Positions 1 to 9,686 of a stretch of DNA of 64,000 nucleotides are shown piece by piece. The translations under genes were made by a program, and so were the position numbers. How positions within the stretch are numbered: the stretch's first letter is position 1; each line of letters begins with the position of its first letter. Source of the DNA: Eubacterium sp. (GTDB lineage Bacteria > Bacillota > Clostridia > Lachnospirales > Lachnospiraceae); assembly GCA_017430325.1 (NCBI GenBank), contig JAFRNE010000032.1, positions 1 to 64,000 on the forward strand. Direction: 5' to 3'. The notes beneath the pieces are model-generated. The model saw only the letters and a list, made by a program, of their open reading frames with translations. It was not told the DNA's origin and did not search any database.

Positions 1-3000
1 TTCACTTACGTTCTGTGCGTTTCTTGTACCACTCTTTGTTACTGACTCCGGTCTGCCAAGCTCATCATAACCATATACTAAGACTGAACCGTCAGGATCT
101 GTTGCTTTTACAAGATAGCCGAATACATCATACGATACAGTGCTATATGAACTGTCTGGCAACGTAGTCTTCACAACTCTCTGATGATCGTCATATTCAT
201 AACGTGTTACTCTTCCGTTGGCATCCCTAAAGGACAGGAGGTTTCCTGTCTTATCATAGGTATATTCTGTGACTGCTCCATCCGGCTGTTTTACGGAAAT
301 AAGTCTGTCACTGCTGTCGTAGGTGTATTCTGTCCTATTACCGGCTGTATCGATCTTTGCTGTTACACGTCCTCTTACGTCAAGCTCGATTGAAGCTGAT
401 GTCTCATCGGGATAGATCACCTTTACTCTCTCGCCCTTGGAATTATACTCATAAAGCGTTTCATTACCTCTTGCATCCGTTACCGATGTAAGGAGTGACC
501 TTGAATCATAGGTAAAGTATGTTGTATTTTCGTCATTATCGGTTACTTCTGTATTCCTGTTCAGACTGTCATACTTATAACTGATCTTTGCACCTGTAGC
601 GTAGGTAACAGCTGTGAGGTTATAGTTTCTGTCATAATCATAGAGTGTGTCATTACCTCTGGCGTCATGTATCTTCTTCAGGTTTCCGACCTTATCGTAG
701 GTATATTCCGCAGTGTTACCGCTTCTGCCGGTTGCACTCGTCAGATTATCTTCTGCATCATAGACAAAACTTTCACTTGTTCCATCCGGATAAGAGATCT
801 TTGTTGTATTGCCAAGCTTGTCATATTCATAGGACGTTCTTCTGCCTTCAGAGTCGATGATGGCAGTTGTCTGACCGAGGTTGTTACGCTCGATAGTACT
901 GATATGTCCGTCAGGATCCTCTGTACTGATTAGCTCTCCGGCATCGTTGTAGTTATACTTTATTGTTCTTGATACTTCGCCATCTGACGTGGTTACCGTA
1001 TATGTTTCGGTAAGCTTATGACCCTCGCTGTCATAGGTATACTCCACTCTGTTTCCGGCAGCATCAGTCGTTGCGATCACCCTGCCAAGAGAGTCGTATT
1101 CCGAAGACATGACTTTTCCTATCTCGTCAGTAATACTCTTAACATTTCCGTCGGCATCTCTCTCGTAACTGATAACACTTCCGTCAACATCCGTTGTTTC
1201 TGTGATCTCTCCCTTGCTGTCATAGGCAATCTTCATCACCGCATCATCGACAGTTACAAGTTTCACCGGTCTGTTTGCTGTATCATATTCTACGGAAATG
1301 TTGTTTCCTTCGGCATCCGTAACAGAAGTCAGATTACCGCTTGCATCATAAGAAGATACCGTCACATTACCCTCCGCATCTTTATAAGTGAGGATGTTTC
1401 CGTATTCGTCATAGGTTGTTTCGGTAATGTTCCCATTGGCATCGGTTTTTGAGATTATATTTCCTTTTTCGTCATAGACATAAAGCGTTTTGTTACCGAG
1501 TCTGTCTGTGATGATCTCTTCACGGCCATCAACGTTATGACTATACTCAGTTCTGTTACCGTCTGCATCTATGGTTGCTATGAGAAGTCCGTCATTATCG
1601 TACTCGTTTCTTGCAACAGTATGGCCTTCGGTGTCTATGATGGAGATAAGGTTATGGTCGCTGTCGTAGGTAAACTGAACCGTCCTGCCGGCAATATCGG
1701 TTACCTTTATTAGGTCGCCATTCTTGTCATAGGTGTAAGCAACTGTTTTACCTTCATCATTTGTTACAGCAGTTATCCTTCCCCTGCTGTCTCTTGTAAA
1801 GGTTATTCCTTTACCGTCTGTTCCGTGATATCCGGTCTTGTCAATATTAATGGTACGGCCATAATTATCCTCGATACGGTACACTCCGGAAGCTTTGCTG
1901 AGATAATAACGATTGCCGTCACCATCAGTCAGCCTGAAATCATACTCATCATAAATATCTTCATCCTCGAACAGCAGCTCACCGTTATCATAGTAAGCCG
2001 TTGTATCTGCCAGGATCTCCAGAGTAAGCTTCGGATCAGTGGTGCATATGTATGAAAAGCTCACTTCATCCACAGGTGTCAGGGCGCTTGTTCCACCGTT
2101 AATATATAGAGTGAACCTGTCACTCGAGCCGTCTCCGTAAGAGATCGTAACATCATGGCTGACAGTTTCATAAAGCTGATAGGTCATATTGAAGGCTGAA
2201 CCGCTTATGGACATGGAGTATCCGTCAGTTATCGGATGATTCTCGAAAAGCTTCATACCAGATGTATCAAGACTCCATCCATAACCGAAGTCACCACGTC
2301 TCTTGTTCCTGCTGTCATAAATCCTGTTAACGCTTATCCTTGCTTTACCGATATTTTCAGATAGATCGTTAAAACCAATATGCATGTTTCCGATTCGAAG
2401 AGGGTCGGTATCGTCCGGACTCTCAGGTTCATCCAAGCCCGGATCGTCTGGGTCATCCAAACTTGGATCATCTGGATTTGGATCATCTGGATTTGGATTC
2501 TCTGGGTCATCTGTACCTGGGTTGTTTGGATCTTCCGTCACAGTTTTTGTAACGTTAAAGATAACCTCTGCTGAAGAACTGTTTCCTGCCATATCAGTTG
2601 CTTCAAGGACGATCTTATAAGTACCCTCTGCAAGCTGGTCCATATCAAGCTCGCCAACAGTTTTCTGTTCGATATCTTCAGTTCCTTCACAGACTGTATA
2701 CGAGCTTACTATCTCTCCATTTTCATCAAGTTTACAGCGATTTATATTGTATTCATTAAGCTTAGTCTCATCCTTTACGGTACATATGATCGGTACAACG
2801 CCTGTCATCTCGGTTTCTGCCCCCGGAGAGACGATCTCAACCTCAGGCTCTTTATCATCATCGTCATAGAGTGTAACAACGTCATCAAGGTCTGATGAAA
2901 TCTGAGCACTATTAATAAACAGATAAATCTTAAGACTTATCTCATCTTCATTTTCTGTTTCCGCTTCCCCATTTGATTCTTCTCCCGGATTCTTTTTGAT

Positions 3001-6000
3001 CAGTTTTACATCCAGGATATGATTGCCTGTTGATGGTTTATAGAAGGTTACGCTAGCACCGTTATCCGCGATCTCAAGTATCTTATTCTCCGATTCATTA
3101 TTCTGGTTATCCGCCTGAATACTATGTTTACCATCGATTGCTGCCCCGACAAACCTGTACCCGTCCTCTACAAACAGGATAACATCATCACCGCTAAAAT
3201 ATCTTTCTTTATCGAACCACGTTCTTACAGTAGCCGCAGCATCATATACATTGACTGTAATAGTTTTTGAGAACTTATTTCCGCTCTTATTCTTTATAAG
3301 GACATTTATCGTATGGTTCCCTGTCCTGACGTCGTCTATAGTGAAGCATCCGTCCGTTAAGGTAACCTCATATGCTTCCTGATCAAAGAGCACTATGACA
3401 TCAGCCTGATCAGGTATATCAGTGATAACCTTTATATCTTCACCGTCATAGTAAGCCGTTTTGTCAAGATACATGTTGAAATACGGATATTTCAGGAATT
3501 CATTTACAACCTGCTTTGCATCATGATCCTCTGCCCTGACAACAGTCACTTTCTTTTCTGCATAATGTTCAGGATCATCTCTGAAATATGCTCTCAGAGT
3601 GTACTCTCCCTCTTCATCAGCCGAGAAAGGATACATGAATGTACTGCGATCCTCCCTTAACACAGCCTCTTTTCCGTCAACACACCAAACAACATCATCA
3701 GCATTCCTCTGTGTTGTAATCACAGAAAACTTATAGGTTGATATAGAATCAATATCTATTACATCATCGCCTTCGATACTGATTTCTGGGTATTCTTTAG
3801 CCTTTAATACAGGTCTGGCATCTGTGTCAGCTCCGACAGTCACACTGTTAATGAACGGAACCTCCATCTGAATTCCCGGTTCAACATATATGCTGAGACA
3901 GAGATATCTTCCGACCATATCCTGAAGCCCATTTTCAGAATACGCCTCATCTTCATATATCCTTCTTCCGTCACCATATCTGTAATACGCAGCTTCACTG
4001 ACATCATCTGATGCAGCAGCACATACGATAAGATAACTTGATGTATCATACAGTGCATCAATATCAAGATAACTCCAGACTGCTCCTTCAGTGCCTGAAT
4101 CTATGACTGCACTCCAGAGTCCTTCTTCAGCATAGTTTGTATTTTCAAGGTTTATATCTCCAAGCCTTTCATCCTTTTCAGACGTACCTACAGAATAAAA
4201 CAGATTAACATTCCTGATCAGTGTGCTGTAGGCCTTCTCCTTATCTACCTCTGCAGGTATAGTGAATCTCTTATTTTTATCAAGATCCAGCTTAATTATG
4301 TACTGCTTAAAGCCGTCATTCAGATTGCTGATCATAACATCAGAACTTTCCTCAAGGTCCAGTTCAAGATCATCGCTGACTTCCATGACAAGCATCAGTG
4401 TTGACAACTCATATGATGCTACTGCCTCAATAGTCTCCCACTCACAGACATAATAATGAAAGCCATCAGCTCCATCATCCCATGTACCATCAGAATACAT
4501 AAAGGCATAGTCCTGCCCGCCTGATACATAGTTACCACCGTCATTCGGTTCGCCTTCATGCCATCCGGTATATGTTGAATCAGTCGGCGCTACCCAATTC
4601 CATCTTCCCTCGTTATCACTGTCGCTATAACCTATGGCTGTATATCCGTCATTTCCTGTAGCATTTACAAGATCTCTTACATAGGCATTCTCCTCAGCAT
4701 TGTCAATAATAACAAGGTGACCACCCATTTCCTCGCACGCCTCTTTGGCATCATTCCATGTACAGATCTCGCTTGACACTGCATACACATGATCCTCATA
4801 AAAATCAAGATTATCAGGCTGTTTGTGAGTTTCAAAAATAAGTCTGTATTCGCCCTTATAGGTTCCATTCTGCTGGTTAAGCTTTGTATCCAGAGCCTGA
4901 TAAACATCAAAATCCGGATAATAATACTGACTTCCCCATGTAAGATAAGTATTCTCATACTTCTTAAGGGTGACTCCTGCCTCATCCTTGCCGTATTTAA
5001 GGCCATATTCATTCTGATCAAGAGCAACTGTGCTAAAGAGTGAATTCGAATTGATTGTTTTACCACTGACAACGATCTCACCATCACCTGTAACGAACTC
5101 ATCCTTAGTATCAAATGTTTTAAAGAACCCCTTTACTGATGGATCCTCTACGGAAGGATCATCATCTGTTGGGTTGTCATTTGATGGATCATTATTCGCA
5201 TGGTTGTCATTTGATGGATCATTATTCGCATGGTTGTCATTTGTCGGATCAGTAGGCTCATCCGGTGTTACATCATCGTCATTATTATTCTCGCCGTTTT
5301 CTGGGTCTCCCGGCGTGGCGTCTTCCACTGATGTATTATTATCATCTGCCGATGGAACATCATCTGTTGTGTCATCACCTGTAGTCTCATTTGTTGACTC
5401 TACAGAAACATTATAAATATCATCCGGTATTACTTCATATATTGCAGGATCTGCCCCCTCTGTCAGCCCTTCTGTTTCATAAGGCAGGCTGAGCGGAATA
5501 AGGCCAAGTTCATCCACTTCATCGAGTTTCGGATTTTTAACATATGCATCAAGCTCAACCCACTCATATCTTCCACCGTTATTACCTGCACATCTGTAGT
5601 CTGTCACAGGGATGTATGCCCTTATCCAGATATGAGGCACAACAAACAGAGCAGAACCGTCTTCCTGCTCTATTTCAGTGATATCCATCCCAAGTTCGTT
5701 ATATGTTCGCTTAGCCTCAGAAAGAGTTTCTCCTCCCGCCAGATACATAAGCTGTTCTTCAGTTAAAAGTGCATTGCCAAGGACATATTGAACCTTGTAA
5801 CCTTTTGACTTTAACAATTCACCAAGAAGGATTGTATTCTCAGATGCTGTAGCCCTCTTCTCTTTAAGAACGCTTTCTACACTTTTGGTTCCTTTAAGTC
5901 CATGCTCTGAAGATATGTTTCTTCTGACAAAATTATAAATATCCAACGGGGTTTCAACTTCATCAAGAACCTTATTAAATTCTTGAGCATCACTACCAGA

Positions 6001-7527
6001 AACAGGATCATCTGCATATTTGTCTTCAGCTGATTGTCCCTTCTGCTCTTCAATAGCAGAACTGTCATTTGATGCTCTTACGCTTGAAAAAGAGGTCATC
6101 ACAACAGCACAGGCCAGTAATAAAGAAAGTGTCTTCCTGAAAACAGATTTATTCTTTTTCTTCAGAACTAATAAAACAACTATCATTATTCCGGAAACAA
6201 CAAACAGAAGCACAGGAATATAACTAAAGCTGTCCGAGGTTTTAGGATTATCAGTAATAACGGTATTACTGTCCTTTACAGGTGCTTTATCACTCTTTTC
6301 TGTAGCTTTATCTTCATCTACTTTCACCGTATTATCTATGCTGTTATTGGTTGTCTCCTTACCGGCAACAACGTCGTTATTCACGCTCTCCACATCTTTG
6401 TATGTCTCATCATCCTTATCGCCAGATGAGGCATTAACTCTTTCATTTATCTCCGGAGTGTTATCGTCATCTTTTGCGTCTAAAGCATCATTTGTATCTA
6501 CCGACTGCTCATCAACACTATTTGTAACGGTAATAGTTTCACTTTGAACTACTTCGTCTGTAGTTTTTATATATGACTGGTTCTGATATCCTGATGTTAA
6601 TATAGGTGCCGGCTCATATGCTTCTCCGAGGAACCATATGACAAGCGCGGTCAGATGGTAACTGTCATAAAAGCTGCCATCATCCTTTTGAATACTTTGC
6701 AGCTTCCTGACTGCATCTTCAAAATCCACATCTACCCCAGCTTTTCTGAGAGCTATAGCCTCATAAAGGCTTTTCTCGATTTCGTCAGCCGAGAAATCAG
6801 CCTTATAATCGTTTTCTATATAATTGATCGTCTTGTTGATGGATGAGAGAAGCAAGCTGCTTTCATCAGAATAGTTTTCCCTATAAACTATAAGATCATA
6901 AAGGGCTCTGGAAGATATGATGGCCTCCTCTTCGCCACCCTTAACAAAAGAATAAGCACCATTTTGATGGCACTCATGCGTAAGATAGTTTGATATTCTT
7001 TTCAGGCTTCCGGCATATTTATGATCTGCTGTTCTGTTTGCCGCTTCTAAAACAAGAAGCGTGTCCGGAATATCACTCTGAAACTCCCCCGTCAATCCGA
7101 ATCCGCCATCCCTGTTTTGACCTTTGAAAATACCATCAAGATATTCATCATCATTTGAAGCAATGATATATCTTGATAAAGAATCCGTATTATTATCAAA
7201 GTCCTGTGCCTTAAGCCACTCAACAGACTTAGCAGTATCCACGTCTGAATACTCGTCAAGGACAAAGCATACCTCAGATGTCGTATTATAGCTATATCCT
7301 TCTCTATAACAGCCATCCGCGCCAACATTCTTACTGAGATATTCGACAGCTTTGTGAATAATCTCATTTCTTACCTCATCGATATTCGCCTCTTCCTGCT
7401 TGATTTCATTTCCTTCAATCACTTCTGAAGCATAGATAAATCCATGAGAGAAAGCATACACAAAGAGCACGCACGATAAAACCGCCGCAATAATTCTACC
7501 CAGTAGCTTATTTATAATTTTTCTCAT
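1..7527 (-). CDS. Giant secreted RHS/YD-repeat surface protein with lectin domain (partial, C-terminus off window)
   Basis: The frame is open from an ATG at 7527 (G-rich ribosome site four bases upstream) to the left edge: 2,509 codons, no stop. Order by approximate residue: signal peptide 1-32; alpha/alpha-toroid repeats of prenyltransferase/squalene-oxidase type 50-300 (DGGFGLTGEF, DGSFYDSYHLTA); Ser/Thr/Asp linker; NPKTS sorting-like motif at about 427, hydrophobic segment and KKKNK; a second signal-peptide-like stretch 456-488; transglutaminase-like fold 510-665 with no Cys at the expected nucleophile position; repetitive Asp/Asn linker; C-type lectin domain about 910-1030 (GEPNDGG, WDDG, paired Cys); Ig-like domains about 1240-1650; Asp/Pro hinge; RHS N-terminal domain (FGYGWSLD) and many YD repeats from about 1870. 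RHS proteins are large secreted shells, often with a variable C-terminal toxin or adhesin; that tip is not visible here. The gene starts 27 bases after ybaK. Confidence 0.9.
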   Translation of the reverse strand, partial: MRKIINKLLGRIIAAVLSCVLFVYAFSHGFIYASEVIEGNEIKQEEANIDEVRNEIIHKAVEYLSKNVGADGCYREGYSYNTTSEVCFVLDEYSDVDTAKSVEWLKAQDFDNNTDSLSRYIIASNDDEYLDGIFKGQNRDGGFGLTGEFQSDIPDTLLVLEAANRTADHKYAGSLKRISNYLTHECHQNGAYSFVKGGEEEAIISSRALYDLIVYRENYSDESSLLLSSINKTINYIENDYKADFSADEIEKSLYEAIALRKAGVDVDFEDAVRKLQSIQKDDGSFYDSYHLTALVIWFLGEAYEPAPILTSGYQNQSYIKTTDEVVQSETITVTNSVDEQSVDTNDALDAKDDDNTPEINERVNASSGDKDDETYKDVESVNNDVVAGKETTNNSIDNTVKVDEDKATEKSDKAPVKDSNTVITDNPKTSDSFSYIPVLLFVVSGIMIVVLLVLKKKNKSVFRKTLSLLLACAVVMTSFSSVRASNDSSAIEEQKGQSAEDKYADDPVSGSDAQEFNKVLDEVETPLDIYNFVRRNISSEHGLKGTKSVESVLKEKRATASENTILLGELLKSKGYKVQYVLGNALLTEEQLMYLAGGETLSEAKRTYNELGMDITEIEQEDGSALFVVPHIWIRAYIPVTDYRCAGNNGGRYEWVELDAYVKNPKLDEVDELGLIPLSLPYETEGLTEGADPAIYEVIPDDIYNVSVESTNETTGDDTTDDVPSADDNNTSVEDATPGDPENGENNNDDDVTPDEPTDPTNDNHANNDPSNDNHANNDPSNDNPTDDDPSVEDPSVKGFFKTFDTKDEFVTGDGEIVVSGKTINSNSLFSTVALDQNEYGLKYGKDEAGVTLKKYENTYLTWGSQYYYPDFDVYQALDTKLNQQNGTYKGEYRLIFETHKQPDNLDFYEDHVYAVSSEICTWNDAKEACEEMGGHLVIIDNAEENAYVRDLVNATGNDGYTAIGYSDSDNEGRWNWVAPTDSTYTGWHEGEPNDGGNYVSGGQDYAFMYSDGTWDDGADGFHYYVCEWETIEAVASYELSTLMLVMEVSDDLELDLEESSDVMISNLNDGFKQYIIKLDLDKNKRFTIPAEVDKEKAYSTLIRNVNLFYSVGTSEKDERLGDINLENTNYAEEGLWSAVIDSGTEGAVWSYLDIDALYDTSSYLIVCAAASDDVSEAAYYRYGDGRRIYEDEAYSENGLQDMVGRYLCLSIYVEPGIQMEVPFINSVTVGADTDARPVLKAKEYPEISIEGDDVIDIDSISTYKFSVITTQRNADDVVWCVDGKEAVLREDRSTFMYPFSADEEGEYTLRAYFRDDPEHYAEKKVTVVRAEDHDAKQVVNEFLKYPYFNMYLDKTAYYDGEDIKVITDIPDQADVIVLFDQEAYEVTLTDGCFTIDDVRTGNHTINVLIKNKSGNKFSKTITVNVYDAAATVRTWFDKERYFSGDDVILFVEDGYRFVGAAIDGKHSIQADNQNNESENKILEIADNGASVTFYKPSTGNHILDVKLIKKNPGEESNGEAETENEDEISLKIYLFINSAQISSDLDDVVTLYDDDDKEPEVEIVSPGAETEMTGVVPIICTVKDETKLNEYNINRCKLDENGEIVSSYTVCEGTEDIEQKTVGELDMDQLAEGTYKIVLEATDMAGNSSSAEVIFNVTKTVTEDPNNPGTDDPENPNPDDPNPDDPSLDDPDDPGLDEPESPDDTDPLRIGNMHIGFNDLSENIGKARISVNRIYDSRNKRRGDFGYGWSLDTSGMKLFENHPITDGYSMSISGSAFNMTYQLYETVSHDVTISYGDGSSDRFTLYINGGTSALTPVDEVSFSYICTTDPKLTLEILADTTAYYDNGELLFEDEDIYDEYDFRLTDGDGNRYYLSKASGVYRIEDNYGRTINIDKTGYHGTDGKGITFTRDSRGRITAVTNDEGKTVAYTYDKNGDLIKVTDIAGRTVQFTYDSDHNLISIIDTEGHTVARNEYDNDGLLIATIDADGNRTEYSHNVDGREEIITDRLGNKTLYVYDEKGNIISKTDANGNITETTYDEYGNILTYKDAEGNVTVSSYDASGNLTSVTDAEGNNISVEYDTANRPVKLVTVDDAVMKIAYDSKGEITETTDVDGSVISYERDADGNVKSITDEIGKVMSSEYDSLGRVIATTDAAGNRVEYTYDSEGHKLTETYTVTTSDGEVSRTIKYNYNDAGELISTEDPDGHISTIERNNLGQTTAIIDSEGRRTSYEYDKLGNTTKISYPDGTSESFVYDAEDNLTSATGRSGNTAEYTYDKVGNLKKIHDARGNDTLYDYDRNYNLTAVTYATGAKISYKYDSLNRNTEVTDNDENTTYFTYDSRSLLTSVTDARGNETLYEYNSKGERVKVIYPDETSASIELDVRGRVTAKIDTAGNRTEYTYDSSDRLISVKQPDGAVTEYTYDKTGNLLSFRDANGRVTRYEYDDHQRVVKTTLPDSSYSTVSYDVFGYLVKATDPDGSVLVYGYDELGRPESVTKSGTRNAQNVSE
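5181..5240. repeat. Perfect tandem 30-bp repeat in linker of the RHS protein
   Basis: Two identical 30-base units lie head to tail (5181-5210 and 5211-5240). On the minus strand they encode a ten-residue Asp/Asn/Pro/Ser unit (NDNHANNDPS) in the flexible linker between the transglutaminase-like and lectin regions. Copy number is likely to vary by slippage. Confidence 0.9.
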
Positions 7528-7554
7528 ATTCCCCCCCAGCAAGTAAATCTAATC

Positions 7555-8034
7555 TCACTCTATTATATCCGCAAATTCCAACCTGACTATATCCACAAGA
7601 GCCTGCGGGTCGAGTTCAACCTGCATGCCCACCTTGCCCGCACTGACAAATACTCTGTCAAAGTCCTTCGCCGTTTCATGCATATAGGTCGGGAAGAGCT
7701 TCTTCATTCCTATTGGTGAACAGCCGCCATGCACATAGCCTGTCAGCGGCAGGAGCTCCTTCTGCCTGATCATCTCTATGGACTTCTCGCCTGCAGCCTT
7801 GGCCGCTTTCTTCAGGTCAAGCTCTGCTTCCACCGGCACGACAAATACGTAGTATCCTCCCGACTTTCCTCTCGTCACCAGCGTCTTAAATACCTTCGAG
7901 GTATCCTCGCCAAGTATCGCTGCTATCTCTGCGCCTGAGAGTGATGGATCCGCCTCATAGCTGTGGCTTTCGTACTGCACCTTCTTTGAATCAAGTACTC
8001 TCAGTACATTTGTTTTTTCTACTTTTTTTGCCAT
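7555..8034 (-). CDS. ybaK: Cys-tRNA(Pro)/aminoacyl-tRNA deacylase, YbaK family
   Basis: 159 residues, the usual size for a stand-alone YbaK/EbsC protein. The family hydrolyses Cys mischarged on tRNA(Pro) in the cytoplasm. Visible family features are the N-terminal helix leading into the YESHSYEAD strand, KVFKTLVTRG with the conserved lysine, VPVEAELDLKKAAKA, and the GGCSPIGMKK loop near residue 106. I chose the ATG at 8034 because GGAG lies 12 bases before it; an in-frame TTG six codons upstream (8052) has no ribosome site. It sits between an unknown membrane-protein gene and the giant RHS gene, all on the minus strand. Confidence 0.93.
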   Translation of the reverse strand: MAKKVEKTNVLRVLDSKKVQYESHSYEADPSLSGAEIAAILGEDTSKVFKTLVTRGKSGGYYVFVVPVEAELDLKKAAKAAGEKSIEMIRQKELLPLTGYVHGGCSPIGMKKLFPTYMHETAKDFDRVFVSAGKVGMQVELDPQALVDIVRLEFADIIE

Positions 8035-8108
8035 ATTACAATCTGTCTCCAAATACTATTTATCAACCGACTATTAGATCATCTTGATCTGCGTCATTCC
8101 TGATCATC

Positions 8109-9224
8109 TTAATATCCAACAGTTCCCTGCGGTGTATCGTCATCATCACCGTCTTCATCGCCGTCTTCATCAGGGCTGCCATATATTCTCTGGATCATCT
8201 CCATGATCTCAGCATCACTGATCTTTCCGCTGCGGATGAGCTCTTCAACCTCTTCCGGAGTGATATCACGGTCACCCTTCATCATAGAATCCACGTAACT
8301 TCCGGATGCTGATTCACCGCTGCTGCCCGGCTCGTATACATACTCGGCCTGAACATACGGAATATCATCCGCCGGCTTAGAGTATTCTCTATCAACCGTC
8401 TGCTTCTGCTTCTTGCTGCTGAAGCCGCTGTATTTCTCTGCAAGTCTGTCGACCTCGCTCTCATTGCGTAGGATAGTCCTGTCCGCACCCGGAAGCTTGA
8501 AATTATGATGATGCTTCTGCAGGAAGCGGTAAGCCTCCATGAAGGTCTTCTCATCGAAACGGGTCATGTATTTATTATTGATCTTCTCTATGCACTCCTC
8601 AACCGAGAAGCAGCTCTTAGGATCAATCTCTCTGAAGATCGCATAATAGGTATCCTCAACGATCTGCTCCTGTCTTGCAAAATCTGTAGAAATATCCATG
8701 ACCGGAAATACATAAAGGTAGGTTCTCAGCCAGTCATTTGTCTCCTCTATCCACTGACTCGCAAACTTATAGGTCTTGTCCATATCATAGATCTCGCGCA
8801 GCCAGCTGTAGGAATAGTAAGAAGCCTCCACGATGCGGTCGATCTGGCTGTCCGTCAGGCAAAGAGAGTATTTCTCATTGAACTTCGCAACGATCTTCCT
8901 TCTCTTAGGAACCGATTCGGTAAGCTTGATGTCCTCCTTGATCTCTTCCTTGATCTTGTTGTATTCCTTGCTCTCATTTCGTTTGCCGATGCTGCGGGCC
9001 TTGTTGATGACCCAGGCAATAAGAATAAAAGGAGACGCAACCATACCAAGTGCAAGGAGCACGCCTATTCCGGACGCTATCGCAGCACCCGAGAATCTGA
9101 GTATTTCAAAAAGCACGAAAAGAACGATGAAAAACGGCAGTCTGTTCTTCGTCTTCTCCTGCATCTTAGGATTGTTCTTTGCTATAAGATTGTAAAATAT
9201 GATTATAAATATTATCAGACCCAT
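8109..9224 (-). CDS. Unknown membrane-anchored protein with acidic C-terminus
   Basis: 371 residues, not recognised. The N-terminus has a hydrophobic helix (MGLIIFIIIFYNLI) and a second long apolar stretch at about residues 30-72 that could form two helices. A mostly helical, charged cytoplasmic-looking region of about 200 residues follows (repeated aromatic pairs such as ASYYSYSWL and FASQWIEE), ending in a low-complexity Asp/Glu/Gly tail. The ATG at 9224 is preferred because GGAG lies seven bases before it; the in-frame TTG at 9248 lacks a site. No catalytic motif is evident. The same-strand neighbour ybaK starts 74 bases downstream, so they may be cotranscribed. Confidence 0.8.
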   Translation of the reverse strand: MGLIIFIIIFYNLIAKNNPKMQEKTKNRLPFFIVLFVLFEILRFSGAAIASGIGVLLALGMVASPFILIAWVINKARSIGKRNESKEYNKIKEEIKEDIKLTESVPKRRKIVAKFNEKYSLCLTDSQIDRIVEASYYSYSWLREIYDMDKTYKFASQWIEETNDWLRTYLYVFPVMDISTDFARQEQIVEDTYYAIFREIDPKSCFSVEECIEKINNKYMTRFDEKTFMEAYRFLQKHHHNFKLPGADRTILRNESEVDRLAEKYSGFSSKKQKQTVDREYSKPADDIPYVQAEYVYEPGSSGESASGSYVDSMMKGDRDITPEEVEELIRSGKISDAEIMEMIQRIYGSPDEDGDEDGDDDDTPQGTVGY

Positions 9225-9310
9225 TATTTTTCTCCGGATTATCTTCAAAATACCAACTGTCGTCTATTATAGCAAATAATCACGACTTATAACAACTATT
9301 CATATAAAAT

Positions 9311-9353
9311 TCATAAAAGAAACGGCTGCGGAAGATAAATCCTCCGCAGCCGT
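9311..9353 (-). terminator. Intrinsic terminator of the split pfl operon
   Basis: An 11-bp perfect stem (ACGGCTGCGGA pairing with TCCGCAGCCGT, 10-base loop) is followed on the minus strand by TTCTTTT. It lies about 70 bases after the stop of the last pfl gene. Confidence 0.92.
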
Positions 9354-9425
9354 ATAAATATTCACTTTTCGTTTTTGCACGAAAGTCAGATACCTGATGA
9401 TATATCAGTGATCTATTATTTTAAA

Positions 9426-9665
9426 TTAGAGTGCCTCGTGGAATGTACGAGAGATAACGTCATCCTGCTGCTCCTTTGTGAGCTTGATGAAGTTAACAGC
9501 GTATCCTGAAACACGGATTGTAAGCTGTGGGTAGTTCTCCGGATGCTTCTGAGCATCAAGAAGAGTCTCTCTGTTATATACATTAACGTTGAGGTGATGT
9601 CCACCCTTTGTTACATAACCATCTAACATATCAACTAAGTTATCGATCTGTGCTGTACTAGCCAT
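9426..9665 (-). CDS. Pyruvate formate-lyase glycyl-radical subunit (split C-terminal domain)
   Basis: 79 residues corresponding to the C-terminal glycyl-radical domain of PFL, encoded on its own. It begins exactly at the PFL linker ([21 protein letters not shown] region) and contains the invariant radical loop RVSGYAVNF with the radical glycine at residue 54, then the usual end [14 protein letters not shown]. In normal PFL this segment is fused to the catalytic barrel; free-standing versions known from E. coli (GrcA/YfiD) and phage T4 repair damaged PFL. Here the large subunit in the same operon lacks the domain, so this protein should be an obligatory subunit rather than a spare part. It has its own strong ribosome site (GGAGG ten bases before ATG). 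Expected to be activated by a radical-SAM PFL activase, which is not in the window. Confidence 0.93.
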   Translation of the reverse strand: MASTAQIDNLVDMLDGYVTKGGHHLNVNVYNRETLLDAQKHPENYPQLTIRVSGYAVNFIKLTKEQQDDVISRTFHEAL

Positions 9666-9686
9666 TTTTATATTACCTCCAATCAG

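Noticed and set aside
6097..6186. Internal start codons for a separate RHS gene at the NPKTS junction
   Set aside because: ATGs at 6186 and 6099 have no ribosome site and no stop codon separates the two halves, so one reading frame is reported.
8505..9272. 255-codon plus-strand open frame
   Set aside because: Antisense to the unknown membrane-protein gene, whose reading frame has a strong ribosome site and membrane helices.
9426..9665. Stand-alone GrcA (repair) protein
   Set aside because: The large subunit in the operon lacks its own glycyl-radical domain, so a spare-part role alone does not fit.
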